A stretch of 64,000 nucleotides of DNA from Flavobacterium sp. NRK1 (GCF_024054175.1 NZ_JAMXLA010000001.1:803341-867340); one strand, 5' to 3'; shown: positions 32,868-43,102, counted from the stretch's first letter. Notes: a model not told the origin generated them from the sequence alone. Program-made: numbers and translations.

Positions 32868-33764
32868 ATGAACCATTTTAAAACCATCAGTGAATATAAT
32901 CGGCATAACGGTTTCCCACCACCTGAAAATCCATTAATTAGCCTCGTAGAATGCAGAAAGATAGATGCGTGCAGTTTAAGCCGTGAAGAATTTACCGGCG
33001 ACTTTTATATGATCATGTTTAAAAAAATGAAATCGGGCGTTATTGTTTACGGCCGTACAAAATATGATCATGACAATGGTTCGCTTTCTTTTATAAAACC
33101 GAGACAGGTAATGCAGATGGACAATATTGAACTTGAAGAGAAAGGTTTTATCATTTTTGTGCACGAAGATTATTTTGCAGGGCATAACCTGCATACAGAG
33201 ATAAAAAAATATGGCTTTTTTGAGTATGAAACTAATGAAGCATTGCACTTATCTGCACGAGAGGAAGAAATTGTATGGGATCTGTTTTACAAAATGCAGA
33301 ACGAATACAATAACAATGAAGATGAGTACAGCAGAGAAATAATGCTGACACATATAGATTCTATACTTAAATACTCCCAGCGTTTTTATAAACGGCAGTT
33401 TATAAACCGCACGCAGTTATCGGGCAAAACCGTATCCCGTTTTAATGAAGTATTATCAACCTATTTTGAAAATGGCCAATTAAAAGATAAAGGCTTACCA
33501 AGTGTAAAAGCAATGGCCGATCTTTTAAATACGTCACCGCGTTATTTAAGCGATTTGCTTCGGCAGGAAACGGGCAAAACTGCAATAGAGCTTATACATA
33601 TTTTTTTAATAGGTGAAGCTAAGAATATGCTACAGGCAACAGGGAACTCAGTTTCTGAAACCGCATACTCTTTAGGCTTTGAAAACCCACCTTATTTTTC
33701 ACGTCTTTTTAAAAAAGAAGTAGGGCTGACACCTGTTGAATTCAGAAAACAATTTTTAAATTGA
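32868..33764 (+). CDS. AraC family transcriptional regulator
   Basis: A 298-residue regulator. The N-terminal 190 residues form a cupin-like effector region with no clear ligand motif; the C-terminal 100 residues hold two helix-turn-helix units, VKAMADLLNTSPRYLSDLLR and NSVSETAYSLGFENPPYFSR, followed by FKKEVGLTPVEFRK. It follows the SDR gene by 75 bases on the same strand, the usual setting for a local regulator of an aldehyde or ketone reductase. Confidence 0.93.
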   Translation: MNHFKTISEYNRHNGFPPPENPLISLVECRKIDACSLSREEFTGDFYMIMFKKMKSGVIVYGRTKYDHDNGSLSFIKPRQVMQMDNIELEEKGFIIFVHEDYFAGHNLHTEIKKYGFFEYETNEALHLSAREEEIVWDLFYKMQNEYNNNEDEYSREIMLTHIDSILKYSQRFYKRQFINRTQLSGKTVSRFNEVLSTYFENGQLKDKGLPSVKAMADLLNTSPRYLSDLLRQETGKTAIELIHIFLIGEAKNMLQATGNSVSETAYSLGFENPPYFSRLFKKEVGLTPVEFRKQFLN

Positions 33765-33769
33765 TACTT

Positions 33770-33792
33770 AACCGCCAAAAGGCGGTTTTTTA
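33770..33792 (+). terminator. terminator after the AraC regulator
   Basis: AACCGCC pairs with GGCGGTT around AAAA, followed by T residues. Confidence 0.85.
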
Positions 33793-33853
33793 TTGTCTTG
33801 TTTACCCCCTTTACTTGTCATTGATGCACAGTCAGAATTATATGTATTAACGT

Positions 33854-33861
33854 TAACTTTG
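33854..33861 (+). promoter_or_regulatory. -7 promoter box for the RibD-like reductase gene
   Basis: TAACTTTG fits TAnnTTTG; leader to the ATG at 33891 about 23 nt. Confidence 0.55.
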
Positions 33862-33890
33862 ATTTCAATCAATCAAAAAACGAACAGGTT

Positions 33891-34448
33891 ATGAGAAAAC
33901 TAACTGTTTTTAATTTTATAACGCTTAACGGATTTTATAAAGGCCCTGATAATGATATTAGCTGGCATAGGCATGGCACAGAAGAAGCTGAGTATTCTGA
34001 AAAATCCTTACGATCAGACAACATGTTGCTTTTCGGGCGTATAACTTATGAAATGATGGCTTCATGGTGGCCCACTCCTATGGCTGCCGAAGCTTATCCT
34101 GAAGTTGCCAAAGGAATGAATAATGCTGAAAAAATTGTGTTTTCTAGCATTATTGAAGATCCGAAATGGAATAATACAAAAGTAATAAGCGAAAATATTG
34201 TCGAACAAATACGGGAATTAAAAAAGCAACCCGGTAAAGACATGACAATACTAGGAAGTGGCTGTATAGTATCTCAATTTGCCGAAGCAGGCCTGATAGA
34301 CGAATATCAAATAATGATAGATCCTGTAGTTTTATGTTCGGGAACGCCTATTTTTAACGATATGAAACAAGGAATGGTTCTTACGCTTACAAACAGTAAA
34401 ATTTTTAAAAGTGGTACAGCATTACTAATTTATAAGCCAGGTAAATAA
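33891..34448 (+). CDS. dihydrofolate reductase family protein (RibD C-terminal fold)
   Basis: A 185-residue cytosolic reductase of the RibD-C/DHFR fold: MRKLTVFNFITLNGFYKG at the N-terminus, LLFGRITYEMMASWWPTP (about residues 46-63) and the NADPH-binding segment DMTILGSGCIVSQFAEAGLI. These short homologues are not the folate enzyme itself; the reaction is unknown. It is monocistronic. Confidence 0.88.
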   Translation: MRKLTVFNFITLNGFYKGPDNDISWHRHGTEEAEYSEKSLRSDNMLLFGRITYEMMASWWPTPMAAEAYPEVAKGMNNAEKIVFSSIIEDPKWNNTKVISENIVEQIRELKKQPGKDMTILGSGCIVSQFAEAGLIDEYQIMIDPVVLCSGTPIFNDMKQGMVLTLTNSKIFKSGTALLIYKPGK

Positions 34449-34467
34449 GCATAGCTTCAATCCCATA

Positions 34468-36876
34468 TCATTCACTCACAATTTCAACCCTTCTTCTTAT
34501 TTCATTACCAGATTCATCTGTTATGGTGAGTATGTATTTACCAGTAGCTGCATTTACAGGCATTTCATGAAAAGTCTGGGTTTCGCCTAAATATTTCCTG
34601 CCAAGATACCAAAACAATCGCGCATTTGCCGAAGAATGGGCAGCCCTGAAAACTACCGGCTGTATATTTCCGTTAAAATCTTTCGTAAGGTATATTTTAC
34701 CGTTTTCTTTAGGATAAATAAAATCCATGGCACTGCCAGCCGTAGTTTCACAGTCGGCACGAAAAGGTGGTAAAGGCATATAATCTATATGCAGGCCTTT
34801 ATAATACCATTCCATAACCGGAGGCAGCACAAACCATGATCTGGCTATCATATTATCTATACTTTCACAACTACTGTTTACTCTATATTGCCCCGTTGGA
34901 TCAAGATGTACGAGTTTGTGATAAGGACAAACAGTAGTTTTTCTTCCGTTTAAAGGTATCCACTGCTTGGCTACAGGACAATGTTCACCTGCTAAATGAC
35001 CGCTTAGCGAACATATCTCTGCTTCTTCAAGGTCATTATAAGGTGTCGCAAACCATTTAGAACGCGGCAACGTATTAAATACATCAAACAATATAGGTGC
35101 AGCACTACCCACACCGGTAAGCGATGGCCTACCCTCTCCCGACGCATTACCTACCCACACACCAACCACATATTTAGCACTTGTGCCTATAGCCCAGGCA
35201 TCTCTGCTGCCAAAACTGGTTCCTGTTTTCCAGGCTATTTCCAACGATGAATCATAAAAACGCCATGCTTCATCGCCTGCCGGCCTGTTTACTTCTTTCA
35301 TGGCATTATAAGTAAGCCATATTGACCCTGCTCCTAACTCAGGTTTATTAAATACCTCTTTACTAAAATCAGCTTTTTTAGTACTGTCCCAATTAAGTTC
35401 GGCAAATTCGTTGGTGTGGTATTTTGCCTGCGATGCATTAAAATGATTTATTGTTCCGCTTAACCCTGCATAGGTTCGGCATAAATCCCATAAATTACTC
35501 TCAGCACCACCAAGTATAAGCGATAGCCCGTAATGATTAGGCTGCTTATTAATATCATGTAATTTAAAATGCTGCAACTGCTCATAAAAACGATATACAC
35601 CAAAATCTTTAAGCATTAATACAGCAGGTATATTAAGCGAACGCGATAATGCCTTTTGCGCCGGAACAGCACCATCGTAAGTCAGGTCAAAGTTCTTGGG
35701 TGTGTATCCTGCTATTTGCGTAGGTACATCAGCCACGAGAGTATTGGGCAAAATTTCTCCTGCATCAAGCATAGAAGCAAAAAGTAACGGTTTTAAAATA
35801 CTTCCCGTACTTCGGGGAGCAGGAATAATATCTACATCTTTTTGATGCGCCCTGTCTGCAGGCGAGTTGCCTACATAGGCAATTATATTGCGTGTTTGCA
35901 CATCTACAACTAATATGGCAAGGTTATGCACCTCTGTTTGCTTATATTCCTGATAGTAACGCGCCGCAATTTGATTTACTCTTGCCTGAAGCTGGTTTTT
36001 TATGGTTGTTTTTATGCGTTGCCCTTCCCTAGTCTTTGCTATGTTCTGTAACAGGTGAGGAGCTGCCTGTGGTAACCTATAGGGCTTTTGCGGTAGGTTT
36101 TCCTGTACCGAAAGTTCATAAGTAGTTTTGTCTATTACTTTTTCTTCAAAAAGCTTTTTAAGCAGACGGTTTCTTTTATTAAGTAAAATTTGCTGATTCT
36201 TACCTGGGTATATTAAACTGGGAGCATTTGGCAATACTGCAAGTGTTGCGGTTTCTGCCCATGATAGCTGATACGACTGAACACCAAAATAACGCCATGC
36301 AGCCATTTCCAGTCCTACTACATTACCTCCATAAGGTGCATGAGCTGCATATAGCCCTAATATTTCATCTTTACTATGGCGAATTTCAAGCCGGGTAGCC
36401 AAAAGCATCTCTATAAGCTTCTCAAAGTAACTTCGCTTTTTACCATCGCGGGAAAGACGTATTACCTGCTGAGTAAGTGTACTTCCGCCACGCACTACTT
36501 TACCGGCATTATAATTTTGCCGCATGGCTTTTACAATAGCTACAGGGTTAAACCCCGGATGACTGTAAAAATGCTGGTCTTCAAAATAAACAATGCATTT
36601 TTTAAATTTATACGGAATACTGTCCTGCGCAGGAAAACGCCATTGTCCGTCACGAGCTATACGCGCCCCTAGCAATTCGCCTTCTCGGCTTTCTATCACT
36701 GTTGAATAAGGCTCCTGAAAAAGTATCTGTGGCAGACAAAAATAATAAACTACCAAAAACACAATTGTTATGGCAGTTTTAATTTTGTTGGATCTTACCC
36801 AATTGAAAACATACTGCTGCAAGGTGAATAAACCCTTGTAAATATTGCCAAAAAATACAGCAAGCTTACTTTTCAT
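34468..36876 (-). CDS. pbpC: penicillin-binding protein 1C
   Basis: An 802-residue bifunctional peptidoglycan synthase anchored by one N-terminal membrane helix (about residues 34-51). The glycosyltransferase (GT51) domain has EDQHFYSHPGFNP and RGGSTLTQQVIRLSR; the transpeptidase has SxxK in STGSILKP, SRSLN and WKTGTSFGSRDAW. A BiPBP_C domain closes the protein. It lies 84 bases after the alpha-2-macroglobulin gene, the same pairing as E. coli yfhM-pbpC, thought to couple wall repair with protease trapping. Confidence 0.97.
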   Translation of the reverse strand: MKSKLAVFFGNIYKGLFTLQQYVFNWVRSNKIKTAITIVFLVVYYFCLPQILFQEPYSTVIESREGELLGARIARDGQWRFPAQDSIPYKFKKCIVYFEDQHFYSHPGFNPVAIVKAMRQNYNAGKVVRGGSTLTQQVIRLSRDGKKRSYFEKLIEMLLATRLEIRHSKDEILGLYAAHAPYGGNVVGLEMAAWRYFGVQSYQLSWAETATLAVLPNAPSLIYPGKNQQILLNKRNRLLKKLFEEKVIDKTTYELSVQENLPQKPYRLPQAAPHLLQNIAKTREGQRIKTTIKNQLQARVNQIAARYYQEYKQTEVHNLAILVVDVQTRNIIAYVGNSPADRAHQKDVDIIPAPRSTGSILKPLLFASMLDAGEILPNTLVADVPTQIAGYTPKNFDLTYDGAVPAQKALSRSLNIPAVLMLKDFGVYRFYEQLQHFKLHDINKQPNHYGLSLILGGAESNLWDLCRTYAGLSGTINHFNASQAKYHTNEFAELNWDSTKKADFSKEVFNKPELGAGSIWLTYNAMKEVNRPAGDEAWRFYDSSLEIAWKTGTSFGSRDAWAIGTSAKYVVGVWVGNASGEGRPSLTGVGSAAPILFDVFNTLPRSKWFATPYNDLEEAEICSLSGHLAGEHCPVAKQWIPLNGRKTTVCPYHKLVHLDPTGQYRVNSSCESIDNMIARSWFVLPPVMEWYYKGLHIDYMPLPPFRADCETTAGSAMDFIYPKENGKIYLTKDFNGNIQPVVFRAAHSSANARLFWYLGRKYLGETQTFHEMPVNAATGKYILTITDESGNEIRRRVEIVSE

Positions 36877-36913
36877 TATTATTTACCACTTAAATCACCC
36901 CGCTCTACAGCCA

Positions 36914-36930
36914 CCCCTCCAAAGGAGGGG
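36914..36930. repeat. short perfect hairpin between the alpha-2-macroglobulin and pbpC genes
   Basis: CCCCTCC (36914-36920) and GGAGGGG (36924-36930) form a 7-bp stem with an AAA loop. No T-run follows on either strand. Similar CCCCTCC/GGAGGGG hairpins recur in flavobacterial intergenic regions, so a dispersed palindromic repeat is the best reading. Confidence 0.5.
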
Positions 36931-36960
36931 AAACGTAAGCATATTAATTAATTTCTAACT

Positions 36961-39900
36961 TTATCGCACAACCTTAACCCATTGTCCTTTAGTTCTTGCC
37001 AGGAATGAGTGATCATACATTGCTTCACATTGTATACCCGGTAAATAATACGTACCCGGATAACTGGCATTCAGCAATATTCTGAAAGTTTTAGTTTCAT
37101 TCGCTTTTAGCGGGAAGTAGAAATTAGTCCTGTCATCTTTAATATCAGTATAATCTACATTGTTCTCGGCAAAGTTTCCGAAATCGGTAAACCTTGTATT
37201 CACAATTTCCCAACCGGATGGTATTATCTGTGTAAGCGCTACATTCTCTACTCTTTCACCTTTAGTATTGCTAATGGTTACTTCGGCAATAAATTCAGTA
37301 CCCTGCGCTAATGAAGACGGATTAATTGTATTGCCGCCCCTGTCTTTAAATACTATACCTGTAGCAAGTCCGCGTTCTTCAGTAAGTTCTTTCCCAACAG
37401 GTAATATACCGCTATATACCACTTTTACATATAGTGTAGATTTCTTATTGTTTTTAATGGTTACTCTGGTAACACCCTTAACATCAAGAGTCCTGTCGGC
37501 AAAGGTTTTTGGCGTAGTTATAGCTTGTGTTTTACCATTGTTGGTATAACTTACATCAATACCTTTTGAACCATTACTTTGGGCAAACTTAGACATCGCG
37601 TAAAGGCTGTATGCTGTTGTTTGCGTACTCATCCATTGGTCCGACGACATCTGTTTTGCCAGTTTAAGTGCCATAGGAAAAGCTTTTTCTTTTTGCCCTA
37701 ATATGATAAGGGTTTCCAACGCCATAGCCCTGTTTCGTGCCTCAGATCCGTAATAATAATACCTGTAAGAACTATCCTCAACATCAAGGCTGCTTTGTGC
37801 CAGCAATTGTTGCCCAACTGCTTTTTGTCCTGCAAGGGCGTATGCCGCAGCAAGCCTTAACCTTGACTCGTTAGATATACCCGCAGTTTCTCTTAATCTG
37901 TTCATAGATGAAAGATCGGGAGCACCTGCCAAAGCTAACGTATATAACCTGTATGCCTGGGCAAAATCGTTATGATAGCCATCATTATATCGCCACTGCC
38001 TTGCTGTTTTTTGCTGGTATTGCAGCCATTGTTTTTTAACGTTAAGCGGAAGCGCATAACCCTTTTTCTCTGCTTCAATTAAAAAATGCCCTGCATAGCT
38101 GCTTCCCCAGTCGTCAGGGGTAAGGTTACCCTGCCAGTAGGCAAACCCTCCGCTTGCTACCTGAAACTGCGATAGTTTTTGTATTCCTGCTGTAACATTG
38201 TGCTGTATCTTCTGCTTACGCCCTGAGTCTATGTCGGCAATATCTGCAATGTATAATTGCGGAAATACTGAAGAAGTGGTTTGTTCTACACAGCCGTGCG
38301 GATATTGAATAAGGTAATCCAGCCTTCTGTTGAAATCTATAGACGGGAAAGACGATACTTCGAGTTTAGCTACATTGCTCCCTGCCACACCAAAATTATC
38401 CCAGTCTATTGTAGCCGATTTTCCTTGCTCAAGAACGATCTCTTTATAATTATGTGTTACGGGGTTAGGATTCACAATATCAAGTTCAACATCATAGCTT
38501 GCCTTAGCATTGCCTGATGTGGCTGTTATGGTTACCTTACCAATACCTGTAACATCATTTACTTCAAGATCAAAATAGGCTACCTTCTCATCCGGACTTG
38601 CAAAGCTTACCGTTTGCTTAGATGAACCCAGTATTCTAATACCATTATTGGTTTTTACCTGAAGTAACACATTTTTAATTTGATTTTCCATTGCGAAAAC
38701 CGTAACCGGAAGTGTTACTTTTTCTTTCGGCGTTATTTTTCGCGGTAACGATGCAAGCAACATTAACGGACTGCGTACAGGTGTCGCTTTTTCGGCCATA
38801 CCATAAGCACTAAAGTCGGTATTGGCAGCAACAACCATAGTACGTACAGAACCAATATATTTCGGCAGTTTTATATCGTGCAGCCTGGTTTGCCCCTTAC
38901 CAATGGTAAACGGACCAAAATACATTACCACTGGCTTAAACCTATTGGCTTTTTTGGCTTTTCCGCCTCCAAGATCGGCATCGCCACCAATACTGAAAAC
39001 CTGATTTATTTTACCTCCATAAGCACCTATAACATCATCATAAATATCCCATGTTTTTACCCCAAGTGCTTCCTTGGCATAAAAAGCATCCCAGGCATTC
39101 GGTGTTTTAAAACGGGTAAGATCGAGCAGTCCTTCGTCAACTACCGCAAGGGTATATGTCATTGGCTTACCGTTTTTCTCACTCACTTTTATAGTTGTTT
39201 TTTGTTCCGGCCGCAATACATCGGGCATTGCTATTTGTGGTTGCAGAATTGTATTTTTATCTACCACCTCAATAGGCACTATACCGTAAAGACGGATTGG
39301 CGAATCATTGGCCGTTGTTGCATGCGGCTGTAATAACGTAATATGTATATATACATTAGGAGCCATTTTTCCCGTTACCGGGATTTCCATCTGGGTTTCT
39401 CCTTTTTTTGTAGGCACCCAATAGGTTTGCACCACTTTAGATCCGTTTTCCAGCGAAACCAGTGCGCGTCCGCCTTCACTGGATGGGAAAGACACAACTG
39501 CCCTTTCGCCAACATTATATTTTTCTTTGTCGGTAGTAAACATTAGCATTGCTGCATCATCACCTCCGGTATTACGGCTTCTCCCAGACCACCAAGGGTA
39601 GTCTATAAGCACTGTTTCTCCTGCAGAGTGGCCTCCTTCTACATCAGTAACACGAATAAGATACCTGCCCCATTCTTCTTCTTCGGTCTTAAAATTAAAA
39701 GAAGCTTTACCCGAAGCATCAGTTACTACTTCCTGATAATAAAATGGTTGGTTAGAAATAGCAGTGCTATATGATGAAGCCCCGTTATTAGACTGATCCC
39801 ACCACCAGCGCCAGCTAACTTTATATACTCTTACTTCAAGCTTTCGCGATGCTTTTGGCTGTCCTTTTTCATTTACAGTAGCTACATCAAAACGATTTGA

Positions 39901-42489
39901 TTTTCCCGTTTCAAGCATACCGTATTTATTACCCTGAGGTACTTTTAAACCTACATAAGTAGTATAAGGTGAATAGGTAGTAGTTATAACATCTGTGCTA
40001 AAATCGCCTCCCTTTTCATAAGCCTTAGTAATAATAGCTGTTTTAAGCATACCGGGAGCGCGTGACTGCAATTTGGGCTGAAGCGTTACCACAGCGCTAC
40101 CATTATCATCAGTTTTACCGGAGAATATATTAACCTCTTCACTACTAAAATCCTGAGCAGGATCATCAAAAACATAATTAAGGTAACCTTTAAAGCTGGT
40201 TGTTTGTTTCAGGAATTTTGCCTGCATTTCCAGTTTAAGGTCTTTTGCAACAGCACCATGTAACCATGTTACGTTAACCGTACCTGTGCTTTTTGTATTT
40301 GCAGAAAGCGTTTTACCTTCAAAGCTATTTTTTATTTTAAGCCTGTTTGGCTTAATGGTTTCTATTTTTATGCTTTTATAAAAATGTGCTCCCCCAACGG
40401 TTACCATTGCTTCCCAATTTCCTGTTAGGTAATTGTCTTGTGTTGGTACAATAAATTTAAAGTGATTTTTCTGGTTATACGACTGTACAACCTGATATAC
40501 CATTTTACCGTTAGGATCGCTAAGCCTTAACTTAACCGGGTGTGATGCCGGCAGTTTATCGGCCTTATCGTTAAGTATAAAACCTATAAACAAAGTATCG
40601 CCCGGGCGCCATACACCCCTTTCGCCGTAAATATAACCTTTAAGCCCTTTTTCAAGCTGGGTACCATCTACATCAAAACTACTAACCGATTTAGAGTTAC
40701 CATCATACAGCTTAACATAAGTTGTATTATTATCTTTTTTTACAATGGCAAAGTAACCGCCTTTTCCGGCATTAAAACTTACCGTTCCTTCAGCACCTGT
40801 TTCGGCAGATCCTACTTTTTGCCGCTGATAATTATAGATATCTACTTTTGCGCCAACAATAGGCTCTGTAGTAGTAATGCTGGTTACAGCAAAAAAGTAA
40901 TTATTTAAAGCACCGCGTTTTGCTACAACACCAAGGTCGCTGGCAAGAACATTAGTGCTAACTTTTCGCTGATACGTTACATAATAGGAGTTACTGCACG
41001 GATTATCCCTTTGGTTCCAGTCATAATCACCATCATAATAATCATAATCGTCATATTCCGAAAAATCCTGATAGGCTTCTTCATCCTCATCTTCTTCTTC
41101 TTCTTCGGCTTCATCCGCTGTTTGTTTGACATCTGCGTCATCATCGCATTTGTATAATGAATAGGCTTTTTTTATAGACATCTCCACACGGTATATAGCC
41201 CCTTGTTCCGGTTTTATAAGTGTAGCCAGATCTAAAGAAAACGCATTCCATTTTCCATAATTCTTAGTCTTGTCTGCATTCAGCACCAGTTTTGTTTTAG
41301 CCACAGGCAATGCTACCGAACGCATATTGTAGTTACCATTAATCTCATTCTGCTGAAGGAACTGCATTACATTATTTTCAAAAATGCGATACACCTTAAC
41401 ATCTACCGCGCTTAGGTTTACGGTTTCAAAACCCAGTTTAAGATTACTGGATGCAGGGAGTATAGTACCGCTCTTTAAAAAGCGTACTTCGGGCTTCATC
41501 TGCTCAAAAAGCACTTTCTCTGTATAGGTTTTCTTTGTTTTAAAACCATCTTCACTTTCAATACCCTGAAACACCTCTACCAAAAAGCTGCCGTTAAGCG
41601 GTTCAGCAGTAAACACTTTTAGCAGGTTGCCATCTACTGCATATTTAAGATTCGATATGTTTTCTATAGCCACAAGACCCGAAAAATCCTGATCTTTTCG
41701 TAAAGGATCAGAAAAATTAATAAGCAGTGTTTGATTATCACCACCCTGGGTGGTAGTGCTTATTACCTTAAAATTATCTTTACCTGGTATCTCAAAATCT
41801 TCGCTGCCTTCTCTTTCAACATTTGCATCTTTACCATTCCAGCTAATTTTAACCTTACTATTTTGCACTTTACGCTCTATGCTGTCTATAATAAAATAAA
41901 ATTCGGTTCCTGTATTACCAGCCTTACCATTAAAACGTACCGGCAGTTTCCTGCCTTCCTGCCCGGCAGATACAATCTTTTTTGCAGTAGCCAAATCCAT
42001 CTGGTCACTTGTTTTTAGCGTTCCGTTAAGGTACTGCCAGTCCCTGTTATACGATTGCAGATCCTGCACCGTTACCAAAAAATCCTGTTTTATTGTTTTT
42101 ACCCTGAAGTTAAAATCAGCAAGGGTATTTGGCAGTTCTATTAATTTGGAAAGATGCAGTGTAACGCGGTATTCGGTATCCTGATCGAGCTTTTTTGTGG
42201 GACGGAAGGCTACAATGTTTCCGGGTAAAAAAACCACCTTACCATCAGCCGAAGGCGATATTGAAAAATAATTCTTATCCAGTTCCTGGTTTTCCTGCCA
42301 TTCCTGTTTTGTAAATGCCAGCCCTACCTGTATGTCGGCTTTTGTAGAAATTATGCCTGAAGAAAAACTTGAAATATAATCCCTGTAAAGAGTATAGTCC
42401 GAGTCAAAATCTTTACCTGATTGTCTAGAACAGGCATAAAACAACACTGTGATAACTGTAAGGTACAGCATCAGTTTAAAAGTTTTCAT
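36961..42489 (-). CDS. alpha-2-macroglobulin family lipoprotein
   Basis: An 1842-residue protein, started at the ATG ending at 42489 so that it begins with the lipoprotein signal MKTFKLMLYLTVITVLFYAC; the frame extends 23 codons upstream. Bacterial alpha-2-macroglobulins trap proteases in the periplasm. A row of macroglobulin domains leads to the thioester motif GCVEQTT near residue 1400 (gene position about 38290), so covalent trapping is possible. An acidic insert rich in Asp, Glu and Tyr spans about residues 440-495, flanked by Cys residues. It is upstream of and probably co-transcribed with pbpC. Confidence 0.95.
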   Translation of the reverse strand: MKTFKLMLYLTVITVLFYACSRQSGKDFDSDYTLYRDYISSFSSGIISTKADIQVGLAFTKQEWQENQELDKNYFSISPSADGKVVFLPGNIVAFRPTKKLDQDTEYRVTLHLSKLIELPNTLADFNFRVKTIKQDFLVTVQDLQSYNRDWQYLNGTLKTSDQMDLATAKKIVSAGQEGRKLPVRFNGKAGNTGTEFYFIIDSIERKVQNSKVKISWNGKDANVEREGSEDFEIPGKDNFKVISTTTQGGDNQTLLINFSDPLRKDQDFSGLVAIENISNLKYAVDGNLLKVFTAEPLNGSFLVEVFQGIESEDGFKTKKTYTEKVLFEQMKPEVRFLKSGTILPASSNLKLGFETVNLSAVDVKVYRIFENNVMQFLQQNEINGNYNMRSVALPVAKTKLVLNADKTKNYGKWNAFSLDLATLIKPEQGAIYRVEMSIKKAYSLYKCDDDADVKQTADEAEEEEEDEDEEAYQDFSEYDDYDYYDGDYDWNQRDNPCSNSYYVTYQRKVSTNVLASDLGVVAKRGALNNYFFAVTSITTTEPIVGAKVDIYNYQRQKVGSAETGAEGTVSFNAGKGGYFAIVKKDNNTTYVKLYDGNSKSVSSFDVDGTQLEKGLKGYIYGERGVWRPGDTLFIGFILNDKADKLPASHPVKLRLSDPNGKMVYQVVQSYNQKNHFKFIVPTQDNYLTGNWEAMVTVGGAHFYKSIKIETIKPNRLKIKNSFEGKTLSANTKSTGTVNVTWLHGAVAKDLKLEMQAKFLKQTTSFKGYLNYVFDDPAQDFSSEEVNIFSGKTDDNGSAVVTLQPKLQSRAPGMLKTAIITKAYEKGGDFSTDVITTTYSPYTTYVGLKVPQGNKYGMLETGKSNRFDVATVNEKGQPKASRKLEVRVYKVSWRWWWDQSNNGASSYSTAISNQPFYYQEVVTDASGKASFNFKTEEEEWGRYLIRVTDVEGGHSAGETVLIDYPWWSGRSRNTGGDDAAMLMFTTDKEKYNVGERAVVSFPSSEGGRALVSLENGSKVVQTYWVPTKKGETQMEIPVTGKMAPNVYIHITLLQPHATTANDSPIRLYGIVPIEVVDKNTILQPQIAMPDVLRPEQKTTIKVSEKNGKPMTYTLAVVDEGLLDLTRFKTPNAWDAFYAKEALGVKTWDIYDDVIGAYGGKINQVFSIGGDADLGGGKAKKANRFKPVVMYFGPFTIGKGQTRLHDIKLPKYIGSVRTMVVAANTDFSAYGMAEKATPVRSPLMLLASLPRKITPKEKVTLPVTVFAMENQIKNVLLQVKTNNGIRILGSSKQTVSFASPDEKVAYFDLEVNDVTGIGKVTITATSGNAKASYDVELDIVNPNPVTHNYKEIVLEQGKSATIDWDNFGVAGSNVAKLEVSSFPSIDFNRRLDYLIQYPHGCVEQTTSSVFPQLYIADIADIDSGRKQKIQHNVTAGIQKLSQFQVASGGFAYWQGNLTPDDWGSSYAGHFLIEAEKKGYALPLNVKKQWLQYQQKTARQWRYNDGYHNDFAQAYRLYTLALAGAPDLSSMNRLRETAGISNESRLRLAAAYALAGQKAVGQQLLAQSSLDVEDSSYRYYYYGSEARNRAMALETLIILGQKEKAFPMALKLAKQMSSDQWMSTQTTAYSLYAMSKFAQSNGSKGIDVSYTNNGKTQAITTPKTFADRTLDVKGVTRVTIKNNKKSTLYVKVVYSGILPVGKELTEERGLATGIVFKDRGGNTINPSSLAQGTEFIAEVTISNTKGERVENVALTQIIPSGWEIVNTRFTDFGNFAENNVDYTDIKDDRTNFYFPLKANETKTFRILLNASYPGTYYLPGIQCEAMYDHSFLARTKGQWVKVVR

Positions 42490-42645
42490 ACTAGGTTGGT
42501 TTTGATGGTTAAAAGAATTATTTTTCGGTATCTTATTTAACGCTATAACTAAGAACACTATATTATTATTGCAACTAAATCGTTATAAATTTTAACAGTT
42601 TTAAAAATAATTTCAAAACCCTTTAATTCACTATATTTTATACAC

Positions 42646-43089
42646 TTAGCCCCTTCGCTGTTTAAAAAAATCTTTTACTAAAGCGGCACATTCCTGCTCC
42701 ATAATACCAGTAACAATTTCTGTTTTCGGATGGAGCTTCCCTCCCATAGTCCTGTATCCTCTATGTTCATCGGCAGCACCATATACCACCCTTGTTATCT
42801 GGCTCCAGTATAAAGCACCGGCACACATCTGGCAAGGCTCAAGCGTTACATATAATGTACAATTGGCTAAATATTTACCTCCTAAAAAATTAGCAGCAGC
42901 GGTAACCGCCTGCATTTCGGCATGGGCAGTAACATCATTAAGCAATTCTGTAAGATTATGTGATTTTGCAATTACCCTGTTATCTACTACTACAATTGCA
43001 CCTACAGGTATTTCACCTCTGGTAAAAGCTTCCTGAGCTTCCTGCAGTGCTTTTTTCATGAAATACTCGTGAGTAAAAATATTATCCAT
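42646..43089 (-). CDS. tadA: nucleoside deaminase, probable tRNA adenosine deaminase TadA
   Basis: A 147-residue zinc deaminase with HAEMQAV (zinc His and catalytic Glu) near residues 58-64 and PCQMCAGA (two zinc Cys) near residues 86-93. TadA converts A34 of tRNA-Arg to inosine. Early residues DNIFTHEYFMKKALQEAQEA and the RVVYGAADEHRG block match TadA better than guanine or cytosine deaminases. The -7 box sits so close that the mRNA may be nearly leaderless. Confidence 0.85.
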   Translation of the reverse strand: MDNIFTHEYFMKKALQEAQEAFTRGEIPVGAIVVVDNRVIAKSHNLTELLNDVTAHAEMQAVTAAANFLGGKYLANCTLYVTLEPCQMCAGALYWSQITRVVYGAADEHRGYRTMGGKLHPKTEIVTGIMEQECAALVKDFFKQRRG

Positions 43090-43094
43090 AAAAA

Positions 43095-43102
43095 CAAAAA
43101 TA
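43095..43102 (-). promoter_or_regulatory. -7 promoter box for tadA
   Basis: On the minus strand TATTTTTG fits TAnnTTTG and ends 6 bases before the ATG, so transcription would start at or within a base or two of the start codon. Confidence 0.5.

Noticed and set aside
32868..34448. AraC regulator and RibD-like reductase as one operon
   Set aside because: A good terminator at 33770 and a separate -7 box at 33854 split them.
38878..39333. 151-codon plus-strand frame
   Set aside because: It is antisense to the alpha-2-macroglobulin gene and shows no start context or recognisable motif.
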